Assembly: GCA_945890205.1 (NCBI GenBank)
Contig: CAMDCL010000006.1
Coordinates: 1-47,243, forward strand
Origin: Bifidobacterium breve
Lineage (GTDB): Bacteria > Actinomycetota > Actinomycetes > Nanopelagicales > Nanopelagicaceae
Length of the DNA: 47,243 nucleotides
Reading direction: 5' to 3'
This document shows positions 32,964 to 40,634 of the stretch, one piece after another. The position numbers and the translations under genes are program-made. Under the pieces are notes generated by a model. That model had not been told where the DNA came from, did not search any database, and saw only the letters and a list, made by a program, of their open reading frames with translations. The stretch's first letter is position 1, and every line of letters starts with the position of its first letter.

Positions 32964-34391
32964 ATGCCAACCTTTGATATCGAGTTAAATGGTCCCAATG
33001 TTATTGAAGAGTCTGAGCGTTCAGGCAATCCTCGATCTCTCTTCTGGCCTTGGGCTGGGGCAAATGTCTCACTTTTAGCGCTCTCCTATGGAGCCTTCTT
33101 CTTGGGTTTTGGCATCTCCTTTCGTCAGGCAACGGTGGCTGCCTTCGTGGGAACAATCGGTTCCTTTCTATTAGTTGGAATAAGTTCTCTGGCCGGTAAG
33201 CGCTCCAACGCCCCGACAATGGTCTTATCCCGTGCATCCTTTGGAGTAAAGGGCAGCAGAGTGCCAGGTGCGCTCTCATACTTAATTTTTGTTGGTTGGG
33301 AGATTGTCCTTGTCTCCCTTGCGACATTAGCCACCGGAACAATTCTTGCCCGTATTGGCGGGATTGATCGCAATCTTTCATTACTACTGGGCTTTACCTT
33401 GGCTGCAGCTCTGACCGTAATTGGGGGAGTTCTGGGCTTCACAGTGATTATGAAACTTCAAAAGTTTCTCACAATCACCATTGTTGTGATGACCTTGTTT
33501 TACATCGCACTGACTATTGATAATGTTTCGTGGAGCGCAGTTACAGCGATTCCAGATGGAAACCTTCAAAGCTTTGTTGGCGCTGTGATATTTGCAATTA
33601 CAGGAATTGGGCTTGGCTGGGTAAATGCAGCTGCTGATTACTCCAGATATCTGCCACGTTCTGTTTCAAGTAAATCAGTCGTTGGTTGGACGGTGTTTGG
33701 TGCATCTACAGTTCCAATCATTCTTGTTATTTACGGAGCGGCACTTTCTGGAAGTAGCCAGAGGCTCAGTGAAGCGATTTCTATGGATCCAATAGGTGCG
33801 CTGACAACCCTTCTTCCCACCTGGTTTTTAATTCCATTTGCCTTTGCTGCAATTTTTGGTCTAGTGGGCGGTGCTATTTTGAATCTGTACTCATCAGGGT
33901 TAGCGCTAGTTTCCATGGGAGTTCCTGTGAAGCGATATCAAGCCGCCATTATTGATGCGATCATTATGTTTGGTGGAGCAATTTATATTGTTTGGGTTGC
34001 GGATAACTTCTTTTATCCATTCCAAGGCTTTTTGATTACCTTGGGTGTTCCTGTAGCTGTTTGGTCCTCAATATTTGTTGCAGATGTTCTGATTCGCAAA
34101 AAAGCCTATAGCGAAAGAGAGCTGTTTGACCCTGGTGGGATCTATGGTTCGGTGAATAAAGGATCGATCGCGCTCATGGTGTGTGGATCAATCATTGGTT
34201 GGGGTTTTGTGACCAACACCTTTGCCCCATGGCTTGAGTGGCAGGGGTACTTCCTCGAACTCATTGGTGGCAAGGATGGCCCTTGGGCATACTCAAGCAT
34301 TGGTGTGATCTTCGCTTTAATCTTTGGATTTTTTGGTCACATACTCTTATCAATTCGAAAAATTCGAGCACAGGAGAGTTTGCTCAGTTAG
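32964..34391 (+). CDS. NCS1-family nucleobase (cytosine/purine) permease
   Basis: 475 aa, about 12 transmembrane helices. The family pattern is visible at helix 1 (FWPWAGANVSLLALSYGAFF), then NAPTMVLSRASFGVKG, and in the middle TGIGLGWVNAAADYSRYLPR, a hallmark of NCS1 transporters. It is likely a cation-coupled importer of cytosine, purines or a related compound such as allantoin or hydantoin; specificity is not predictable. A salvage or nitrogen-scavenging role would fit an oligotroph. nhaA follows after 9 bp. Confidence 0.88.
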   Translation: MPTFDIELNGPNVIEESERSGNPRSLFWPWAGANVSLLALSYGAFFLGFGISFRQATVAAFVGTIGSFLLVGISSLAGKRSNAPTMVLSRASFGVKGSRVPGALSYLIFVGWEIVLVSLATLATGTILARIGGIDRNLSLLLGFTLAAALTVIGGVLGFTVIMKLQKFLTITIVVMTLFYIALTIDNVSWSAVTAIPDGNLQSFVGAVIFAITGIGLGWVNAAADYSRYLPRSVSSKSVVGWTVFGASTVPIILVIYGAALSGSSQRLSEAISMDPIGALTTLLPTWFLIPFAFAAIFGLVGGAILNLYSSGLALVSMGVPVKRYQAAIIDAIIMFGGAIYIVWVADNFFYPFQGFLITLGVPVAVWSSIFVADVLIRKKAYSERELFDPGGIYGSVNKGSIALMVCGSIIGWGFVTNTFAPWLEWQGYFLELIGGKDGPWAYSSIGVIFALIFGFFGHILLSIRKIRAQESLLS

Positions 34392-34394
34392 AGT
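34389..34394 (+). promoter_or_regulatory. predicted -10 (TAGAGT) of a leaderless nhaA transcript
   Basis: TAGAGT overlaps the permease stop codon and is followed by TACGCC and then the ATG at 34401. Confidence 0.45.
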
Positions 34395-34400
34395 TACGCC

Positions 34401-35591
34401 ATGAGACGACGAATCGCCCCTCTTCTTGATTTTCTCAATCAAGAGTCAGCAGGAGGCGTTCTCATCCTGGGTGCATCGGCCTTTGGTTTACTAATCGCAA
34501 ACTCACCTCTTTCCGACACTTACTTTTCGACCCTAGATCTTCGTTTATCTCTTGGCGCTGATTGGTATTTAATCGATCTATCAATACTGAAGATAATTAA
34601 CTACCTCTTGATGAGTATCTTCTTCTTTGTCGTCGGATTGGAGATCAAGCGTGAATTAACCTCGGGCCACCTCGCCTCCTTCAAAAAAGCGTTGCTGCCC
34701 TTTGTTGCAGCTATTGGTGGCATGGCTGTTCCGGCATTGATTTATCTGGCGATCGCCGGTGGTGTTGCACCCGGTGGTTGGGGAGTACCTGTAGCCACTG
34801 ATATTGCATTGGCGGTCGGGTTGTTGACGATGATCGGTCCATCAGTTGCTGCATCATTGCGTTCATTCCTATTGGCACTTGCTGTCATAGATGACATCGG
34901 TGCAATTTTGATTATTGCATTTGTGTATTCAACAGGAATCAACTTTTCATGGTTGGCCGCAGCCTTGCTATCTATCGCATTTATCGCCGCCCTGAAAAAG
35001 GTCGGTGTCCAATCAACCTTGGTTTACTCACTCTTTGCATTCACACTCTGGTTCTCCTTCTACAAGACAGGAGTTCATCCAACCTTAGCGGGGGTTATCC
35101 TTGGATTGATGACTCCAAATATTGTTCATCGTGGGTCAGATATGGAGGACACGGAGGATGGCTCTGTGTCGGTGATTGAGTGGTTAGAACACAAGTTCCA
35201 CCCGATCAGCACCTTTCTAGTGGTTCCTATCTTTGCCTTTGCTAACACAGGAGTAATCATTACCGCTGAATCCATTAAGGGTGCATCTGTTTCTTTGGTC
35301 GCGTGGGGAATCTTCTTTGGACTAGTAGTTGGAAAGCCATTAGGCGTGCTGATTGCATCGATCACAGCAAAACGGTTGAAGGTGGCTGACTTTCCAGAAG
35401 GAGCAAGTAATACATCTGTACTTGCCACAGGAAGTGCAGCCGGAATTGGCTTTACCGTCGCGATATTCATAGCTGACTTAGCTTTCGATGATGTACAAAC
35501 CCAAGACATCGCAGTACTTGCGGTCATCGTTGCCTCATTTGTAAGTGCGTTAATCTCGGTTGCACTCTTTAAACTTGTTTCGAGAAAGTAG
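34401..35591 (+). CDS. nhaA: Na+/H+ antiporter NhaA
   Basis: 396 aa, about 12 transmembrane helices. The functional residues known from E. coli NhaA have counterparts: TM IV ATDIALAVGLL (Asp133), the tandem aspartates in AVIDDIGAILII (Asp163/164), KTGVHPTLAGVILGLMTP (His225), and GKPLGVLIASITAKRL (Lys300). It exchanges intracellular Na+ for external protons, giving pH and sodium homeostasis. It is convergent with glnA, with a hairpin in the 50-bp gap. Confidence 0.96.
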   Translation: MRRRIAPLLDFLNQESAGGVLILGASAFGLLIANSPLSDTYFSTLDLRLSLGADWYLIDLSILKIINYLLMSIFFFVVGLEIKRELTSGHLASFKKALLPFVAAIGGMAVPALIYLAIAGGVAPGGWGVPVATDIALAVGLLTMIGPSVAASLRSFLLALAVIDDIGAILIIAFVYSTGINFSWLAAALLSIAFIAALKKVGVQSTLVYSLFAFTLWFSFYKTGVHPTLAGVILGLMTPNIVHRGSDMEDTEDGSVSVIEWLEHKFHPISTFLVVPIFAFANTGVIITAESIKGASVSLVAWGIFFGLVVGKPLGVLIASITAKRLKVADFPEGASNTSVLATGSAAGIGFTVAIFIADLAFDDVQTQDIAVLAVIVASFVSALISVALFKLVSRK

Positions 35592-35592
35592 A

Positions 35593-35630
35593 TACAACAA
35601 AACCCGCCTTTTTAGGGGCGGGCCTTGTTG
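35593..35630. terminator. bidirectional hairpin between nhaA and glnA
   Basis: Outer stem ACAACAA/TTGTTGT (35593-35599 / 35624-35630) and inner stem CCCGCC/GGCGGG (35602-35607 / 35616-35621), with a T/A-rich loop. It is placed to end both convergent transcripts. T runs are short, so efficiency is uncertain. Confidence 0.75.
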
Positions 35631-35641
35631 TAACCAACCTC

Positions 35642-37075
35642 TTAGATGTCGTAATACAGTTCAAACTCAGCTGGGTGCGGACGTAGTCGAACATAGTCGA
35701 CCTCTTCCTTACGCTTGAAGGCGATCCAGGTATCAATAAGATCCTTAGCAAATACTCCACCGCGAGTGAGGAAATCATGATCCTTCTCTAGGTTGTTGAG
35801 TACCTCATCGAGAGAGCCAGGAACCTGAGGAATAGCTGCCGCCTCTTCGCCTTCGAGTTCGTAGAGATCCTTATCAACTGGGGCAGGTGGTTCGATCTTA
35901 TTCATGATTCCATCAAGTCCAGCCATAAGCATCGCTGCAAATGCCAGATATGGGTTTGATGATGGATCTGGACAGCGGAACTCGATGCGCTTTGCCTTTG
36001 GATTTGATCCTGTAATTGGGATACGGATACATGCCGAACGGTTACGTGCCGAGTAAACAAGGTTTACTGGAGCTTCATAACCTGGAACTAAGCGACGGTA
36101 TGAGTTAACAGTTGGGTTGGTGAAAGCAAGTAGAGATGGTGCGTGCTTCAACAAACCACCGATGTACCAACGGGCCATATCTGATAAATCGCCATACGTT
36201 CCCGCTTCGAAGAATAGAGGCTTTCCATCTTTCCACAATGATTGGTGAACGTGCATGCCTGAGCCATTGTCTCCGAAGAGTGGCTTAGGCATAAAGGTTG
36301 CGGTCTTTCCGCCTTGCCAAGCGGTGTTGCGGATGACGTACTTAAACTTCATTACATCATCACCTGCATGCAAAATGTCGGTGAAACGGTAGTTGATCTC
36401 CATCTGTCCAGCGGTACCCACCTCGTGGTGTGCACGCTCTACCAGTAGTCCTACCTTGCCTAGCTGCATCACCATTTCATCGCGAAGATCTGCAAATTGA
36501 TCTGTTGGAGAAACAGGGAAGTAACCACCCTTTACTCGGGTGCGGTACCCACGGCTTGGTGTTCCATCGGCGTCGTACTCCACACCTGTGTTCCATGCAC
36601 CTTCATAGGATTCGATCTCATGGACAGCGGAGTTGATGCCGGTCTTAAAGCGAACGCTATCAAAGACATAGAACTCAGCTTCTGGTGCAAAGAATGCGGT
36701 ATCTGCAATCCCAAGTGAGCGCATGTAATCAACTGCCCGTGCAACTACGCCACGAGGATCGCGACTATACGGTGTGTTATCAACTGGATTGTGAACTGAG
36801 AAAATAATGATGAGGGTTTTTTCTTTGCGGTATGGATCAATATATGCAGACTCTGGAACTGGTAGCAGTTTCATATCTGACTCATTGATTGTCTGGAAGC
36901 CTCGAATTGAGGAACCATCAAACATTAGGCCATCGGTAAATACAGCTTCATCAAAGGATTCAACTGGAACGTTGAAGTGATGCTGGATACCGGGCAGATC
37001 TGTAAAACGAACATCAACAAGTTTGATGTCCTCTTTCTTGATGTAAGCAAAAATTTCCGCTGCGTTCTTAAACAT
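35642..37075 (-). CDS. glnA: glutamine synthetase type I
   Basis: 477 aa from the ATG at 37075, with a GGGAG ribosome-binding site 6 bases upstream; the frame is open to 37174 but lacks family similarity there. It opens with the family N-terminus [20 protein letters not shown]. The active site includes [37 protein letters not shown] and NRSACIRIP. The adenylylation tyrosine is Y405 ([11 protein letters not shown]), so it is the GSI-beta type regulated by GlnE. It assimilates ammonia into glutamine. A GlnR-like site lies 87-124 bp upstream. Confidence 0.97.
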   Translation of the reverse strand: MFKNAAEIFAYIKKEDIKLVDVRFTDLPGIQHHFNVPVESFDEAVFTDGLMFDGSSIRGFQTINESDMKLLPVPESAYIDPYRKEKTLIIIFSVHNPVDNTPYSRDPRGVVARAVDYMRSLGIADTAFFAPEAEFYVFDSVRFKTGINSAVHEIESYEGAWNTGVEYDADGTPSRGYRTRVKGGYFPVSPTDQFADLRDEMVMQLGKVGLLVERAHHEVGTAGQMEINYRFTDILHAGDDVMKFKYVIRNTAWQGGKTATFMPKPLFGDNGSGMHVHQSLWKDGKPLFFEAGTYGDLSDMARWYIGGLLKHAPSLLAFTNPTVNSYRRLVPGYEAPVNLVYSARNRSACIRIPITGSNPKAKRIEFRCPDPSSNPYLAFAAMLMAGLDGIMNKIEPPAPVDKDLYELEGEEAAAIPQVPGSLDEVLNNLEKDHDFLTRGGVFAKDLIDTWIAFKRKEEVDYVRLRPHPAEFELYYDI

Positions 37076-37161
37076 GCATCTCCCAATTTCACATGTGATG
37101 CGCAGAGCCCTCATCATTGAGTTTCTGTCGCTTTTACGTAGTTGAACCCTAGGTCCATCGG

Positions 37162-37199
37162 GTGAAATTGACATAACCCGCTTGTTAAATTCATGTTAC
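37162..37199 (-). promoter_or_regulatory. candidate GlnR-type operator upstream of glnA
   Basis: On the minus strand: GTAAC, 6 bases, TTAAC, 6 bases, GTTAT, 6 bases, TTCAC. The spacing is exactly that of the actinobacterial GlnR a1-b1-a2-b2 site (gTnAC-n6-GaAAC repeated every 11 bp). The first half-site is perfect, the third has 4 of 5 positions, and the b-sites are weaker. The rest of the 155-bp glnA/RDD gap holds the two start regions. Confidence 0.45.
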
Positions 37200-37218
37200 G
37201 TCCGCCCCATTTGAGCGT

Positions 37219-37224
37219 TAGGCT
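37219..37224 (+). promoter_or_regulatory. predicted -10 (TAGGCT) of a leaderless RDD transcript
   Basis: TAGGCT is followed by TGTCAC and then the ATG at 37231. No ribosome-binding site is visible. Confidence 0.5.
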
Positions 37225-37230
37225 TGTCAC

Positions 37231-37614
37231 ATGAGCGTTGAGTTCACCCGGGTCAGCCTGGGTCGCCGGATGTCAGCGCTCATGGTCGATTGGTTGGCCT
37301 GCTACTTCATCGTCGCGGCTTCAACTGGAGGAATCGGGCAGATGGCCCCCAATAGATCATGGACGGTTTTGGCCCTATTTTTTGCTGAGGTAGCGATTCT
37401 CTCAGCCTTGCAAAGCGCCTCATTAGGTCATCGAATCTTTGGTATTCACATTATTCGATTTAGCGATGGGGGAGCGATCACACCTCTTGCCGCTTTGATC
37501 CGAACAGGATTATTGATCACCGTAATCTTTGCCATCACCTTTGATGAAAATGGCAGAGGCTTACATGAGCGATTAAGTGGTACCGTTCTTACGAGAACAA
37601 AGAGAGTGATCTAG
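37231..37614 (+). CDS. RDD-family membrane protein
   Basis: 127 aa. The RDD domain begins with LGRRMSALMVDWLACYFIV (the Arg and Asp positions that name the family) and has three hydrophobic helices. ASLGHRIFGIHIIRFSDGG and the terminal DENGRGLHERLSGTVL are typical. The function is unknown; small RDD proteins beside glnA are common in Actinobacteria. It ends 3 bp from the stop of convergent DUF4191. Confidence 0.9.
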   Translation: MSVEFTRVSLGRRMSALMVDWLACYFIVAASTGGIGQMAPNRSWTVLALFFAEVAILSALQSASLGHRIFGIHIIRFSDGGAITPLAALIRTGLLITVIFAITFDENGRGLHERLSGTVLTRTKRVI

Positions 37615-37617
37615 TAC

Positions 37618-38292
37618 TTAACGAAGCTTTGGTGCACGGGTTGGCATTGGTCCCTTGGGAATTGGCATGGACATCCCGCCAACAGCCTTCAGGCGTGCAC
37701 GCACCTCTCGCATTTGATGGGCGGTTAGCTTCTTTGGAAGTCGCTTCATCTGCTTTTGAAGTTTGCGGATTGGAACCCGGCCATCCTCGGCCCCAACTAA
37801 AATCTCAGTGATAGGTACACCCGGTGCAAATCGTTCAGCCTTCTTGCGTTCATCGTTGATCATTTGACGAACCGCGTTGGATCCTTCTCCGGTAAGCACA
37901 ATTCCTGCACGTCCCACACTTCGGTGAACCATGTCTTGATTTCGAGCCACAGCCACCGCAGGTGTAGTTGTCCAACCCTTTCGGATAGCCATTAAAACAC
38001 TTGCTCCGGCACCGATCTGTCCTTCAATAGAGATGTAGGCAGCTGCTCCGGCCTGTCGTGTGAAAAAGAGAAGAGTGATGAGAAGTGCAACTGGCAGGAA
38101 GACAAATGCAAAGTAAATTGTTTGACCAACAACCGAACCAATTGCAATTCCAATTCCCCATGAAACTGCGAAGATTCCAATGAGGGCAAGGCTAATCCAA
38201 GGCTTTACCTGCTTAGTGACCTTGTAGGCATCACGAAAGGTTTGAAAGCGTGGTTTCTTAATCTTCTTTTCTTTAGCTTTTCTCTTAAACAT
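37618..38292 (-). CDS. DUF4191 family membrane protein
   Basis: 224 aa. A lysine-rich N-terminus (MFKRKAKEKKIKKPRF) is followed by two transmembrane helices (ISLALIGIFAVSWGIGIAIG and IYFAFVFLPVALLITLLFF). A basic cytoplasmic domain with QDMVHRSVGRAGIVLTGEG and IRKLQKQMKRLPKKLTAHQM follows. I recognise the actinobacterial DUF4191 family, usually encoded next to lipA and glnA; the function is unknown. It starts 4 bp after the PlsC-like gene but has its own predicted -10. Confidence 0.9.
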   Translation of the reverse strand: MFKRKAKEKKIKKPRFQTFRDAYKVTKQVKPWISLALIGIFAVSWGIGIAIGSVVGQTIYFAFVFLPVALLITLLFFTRQAGAAAYISIEGQIGAGASVLMAIRKGWTTTPAVAVARNQDMVHRSVGRAGIVLTGEGSNAVRQMINDERKKAERFAPGVPITEILVGAEDGRVPIRKLQKQMKRLPKKLTAHQMREVRARLKAVGGMSMPIPKGPMPTRAPKLR

Positions 38293-38296
38293 AGCG

Positions 38297-38995
38297 CTAG
38301 TTTAGTGGGGCTGGCGCGGTTCCACCAAGACGAGTTGGTGCCCAACGCTGGCCCACATGACTATCAGGGTAATTCTCTTGAACCTGGCGGAGCATCCCCA
38401 TCATCACCTGTCGCAAGTGCAGCTCGGCCGCCTCAATGTCAGCATCTGGAGAGAAGTGAATCGCCTCACCAAATGAAACCGATACAGGGGTTTTGCCCCG
38501 TTTAAAGTTTGGCTTCACACCTTTTGTATAAACCCTTTGCCCACCCCACACAATTGTAGGAATTAATGGAACACCTGCCCCAACGGCAAGTCGAACCGCA
38601 CCTGATTTAAGTCCCTTGATTTCAAAACTTGTCGAGATAGTTCCTTCTGGAAAGATACCGATAATTTCTCCAGATTTAAGTGCGTGAAGTGCTGCAACAA
38701 ATGAGGCGGAGCCATTGCTGCGATCCACATTGATGTGATGCATTCCGCGCAGAAGTGGGCCTGCAATCTTGTTGTCAAAGAGCTCTTTTTTTGCCATAAA
38801 GCGCACATACCTTTTCACCGGCAATGCTGCAGTACCTGCGAGTGCAAAATCCAAATAACTCACATGGTTGATTGCAAGAATCGCTCCACCTTTGCGTGGA
38901 ATATTCTCATCACCCTGAAAATCAAATTGAAGACCCAGATATCTCCAAAACCCTTTAACAAGGGCGATAACTGGAGGGTAAACAAGATCAGCCAC
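38297..38995 (-). CDS. 1-acyl-sn-glycerol-3-phosphate acyltransferase (PlsC family), copy 2
   Basis: 232 aa from a GTG overlapping the lipA stop by 8 bp. The acyltransferase motifs are [10 protein letters not shown] (His and Asp), the FMAKKELF region, [20 protein letters not shown] and [10 protein letters not shown]. It likely acylates lysophosphatidate or another lipid acceptor. Its insertion between lipA and DUF4191 is not the commonest actinobacterial order. It is distinct from the copy at 27219: the shared motifs match but the rest differs widely. Confidence 0.88.
   Translation of the reverse strand: MADLVYPPVIALVKGFWRYLGLQFDFQGDENIPRKGGAILAINHVSYLDFALAGTAALPVKRYVRFMAKKELFDNKIAGPLLRGMHHINVDRSNGSASFVAALHALKSGEIIGIFPEGTISTSFEIKGLKSGAVRLAVGAGVPLIPTIVWGGQRVYTKGVKPNFKRGKTPVSVSFGEAIHFSPDADIEAAELHLRQVMMGMLRQVQENYPDSHVGQRWAPTRLGGTAPAPLN
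38299..38304 (-). promoter_or_regulatory. predicted -10 (TAAACT) of a leaderless DUF4191 transcript
   Basis: TAAACT is followed by AGCGCT and then the ATG at 38292. It overlaps the PlsC stop codon, implying an internal promoter. Confidence 0.45.
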
Positions 38996-39920
38996 GAGCC
39001 GCCTTCTTCTCCATGGCCTGCTTGTACAAACGGCCGGCGCGATAGGAAGATCGCACCAAAGGACCGCTCATAACTCCGAGGAATCCAACCTCTTCGGCCT
39101 CTTGGGCAAGTTCAACAAACTCCTCTGGCTTTACCCAACGCTCTACTGGATGATGCTTATTGGTGGGGCGCAGATACTGAGTAATTGTTATGAGATCACA
39201 ACCAGCGCTGTGCAAATCAACCAAAGCCTGCGAAATCTCTTCACGAGTTTCACCAAGACCCAAAATCAAATTGGATTTGGTGATCAAACCAAAATCTTGG
39301 GCCATGCCAATTACCTTGAGTGATTTTTCATAGGTGAAGGCTGGGCGTATCTGTTTAAAAATTCGTGGAACGGTCTCTAAATTGTGGGCAAATACCTCTG
39401 GACGGGTTTCAAAGATGGGATTGAGAAGCTCTGGCTTTGCATTGAAATCAGGGGCGAGCATTTCAACACCTGTGCCAGGGTTGAGTTGATGGACTACCCG
39501 AATAGTCTCGGCATAAAGCCAAGATCCCTCATCCTCTAAATCATCTCGCGTAACACCTGTGATTGTGGCGTAGCGAAGGCCCATTGACTTAACTGATTCG
39601 GCAACTTTGCGCGGCTCTTCACGATCAATAGGTAGTGGCTTTCCTGTATCAATGTTGCAAAAGTCGCAACGACGGGTGCAACGATCTCCACCAATTAAAA
39701 ATGTTGCCTCTTTATCCTCCCAACATTCAAAGATGTTTGGGCAAGCCGCCTCTTGGCAGACGGTGTGCAGACCCTCACTTTTGACTAGTGATCGCAATCT
39801 CGTGTACTCAGGACCCATATTTGCTCGGGTCTTAATCCATTCAGGCTTACGTTCAATCGGTGTCAGAGCGTTACGCGCTTCGATACGAAGCATTTTGCGA
39901 CCTTCGGGTGCCAATGTCAT
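38988..39920 (-). CDS. lipA: lipoyl synthase
   Basis: 310 aa, radical-SAM enzyme that inserts two sulfurs into the octanoyl chain on lipoyl domains. Both clusters are evident: the auxiliary cluster cysteines in [13 protein letters not shown] (C-x4-C-x5-C), completed by the C-terminal RSSYRAG serine motif, and the SAM cluster in [15 protein letters not shown] (C-x3-C-x2-C). The ATG overlaps the lipB stop by 4 bp. Its product modifies the E2 protein encoded about 6 kb away. Confidence 0.97.
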   Translation of the reverse strand: MTLAPEGRKMLRIEARNALTPIERKPEWIKTRANMGPEYTRLRSLVKSEGLHTVCQEAACPNIFECWEDKEATFLIGGDRCTRRCDFCNIDTGKPLPIDREEPRKVAESVKSMGLRYATITGVTRDDLEDEGSWLYAETIRVVHQLNPGTGVEMLAPDFNAKPELLNPIFETRPEVFAHNLETVPRIFKQIRPAFTYEKSLKVIGMAQDFGLITKSNLILGLGETREEISQALVDLHSAGCDLITITQYLRPTNKHHPVERWVKPEEFVELAQEAEEVGFLGVMSGPLVRSSYRAGRLYKQAMEKKAARG

Positions 39921-40579
39921 GCGCTCACCTTTTTCAGAGATTCAAAGATGTGTCGCTCAACCAATGGAGCTACCTCATCTACTGTTATTGGACGTTGTAA
40001 CTCAATCTCCAGCGAAGTAACTCCAGCATCGGAGATTCCGCAGGGAATAATGGTATTAAAAGAGGTGAGATCTGGATTTACATTGAGTGCAAAGCCATGC
40101 ATAGTCACACCTTTAGCAACTCGAACACCGATAGCTGCAATCTTTCGATCACCCGATGAATCTCTCACCCAGACGCCTGAACGACCCTCAATGCCCTGTG
40201 TCGATAAACCCAAATCTGCACACATAGCTATCAAGCCTGACTCAATCTCTCGAACAAATCCAACTAACTCTGTCGGATTAATGAGTTTGACTATTGGGTA
40301 ACCCACCAGCTGCCCCGGCCCATGCCAGGTGATTCTTCCGCCGCGGTCAACATCAATCACAGGTGTGCCATCGGTGGGCTTTTCCGATTCATCTGTGCGA
40401 CGACCTGCGGTAAAAACCGATGGGTGTTCAAGGAGCAATAGCGTATTTGGGCGTTTTCCATCAACAACATCTTGATGAATTGTTTTTTGGGAGTCCCACG
40501 CCTTTTGATAATCAACCAATCCATGGCGCGAGAGAGCGATCATGGAGTCAGATGAGCTTTCCAATACGGACACAGCCAT
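39917..40579 (-). CDS. lipB: octanoyl-(acyl carrier protein):protein N-octanoyltransferase
   Basis: 220 aa. It transfers octanoate from ACP to lipoyl-domain lysines. The signature [17 protein letters not shown], the catalytic lysine in [20 protein letters not shown], and the catalytic cysteine in [18 protein letters not shown] are all present. It heads the lipB-lipA-plsC unit. TACCTT stands 6 bases before the ATG. It is divergent from the MMPL gene with a 55-bp gap. Confidence 0.96.
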   Translation of the reverse strand: MAVSVLESSSDSMIALSRHGLVDYQKAWDSQKTIHQDVVDGKRPNTLLLLEHPSVFTAGRRTDESEKPTDGTPVIDVDRGGRITWHGPGQLVGYPIVKLINPTELVGFVREIESGLIAMCADLGLSTQGIEGRSGVWVRDSSGDRKIAAIGVRVAKGVTMHGFALNVNPDLTSFNTIIPCGISDAGVTSLEIELQRPITVDEVAPLVERHIFESLKKVSA

Positions 40580-40585
40580 AGCCTA

Positions 40586-40591
40586 AAGGTA
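40586..40591 (-). promoter_or_regulatory. predicted -10 (TACCTT) of a leaderless lipB transcript
   Basis: TACCTT is followed by TAGGCT and then the ATG at 40579. Confidence 0.45.
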
Positions 40592-40634
40592 GGCTAGCCC
40601 CCATACCAATTCAAAAGAACCGAGGTCTTAACTA

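Noticed and set aside
37076-37174. N-terminal extension of glnA (33 extra residues)
   Set aside because: The family N-terminus starts at the ATG at 37075, which has a good ribosome-binding site; the extension has no recognisable similarity.
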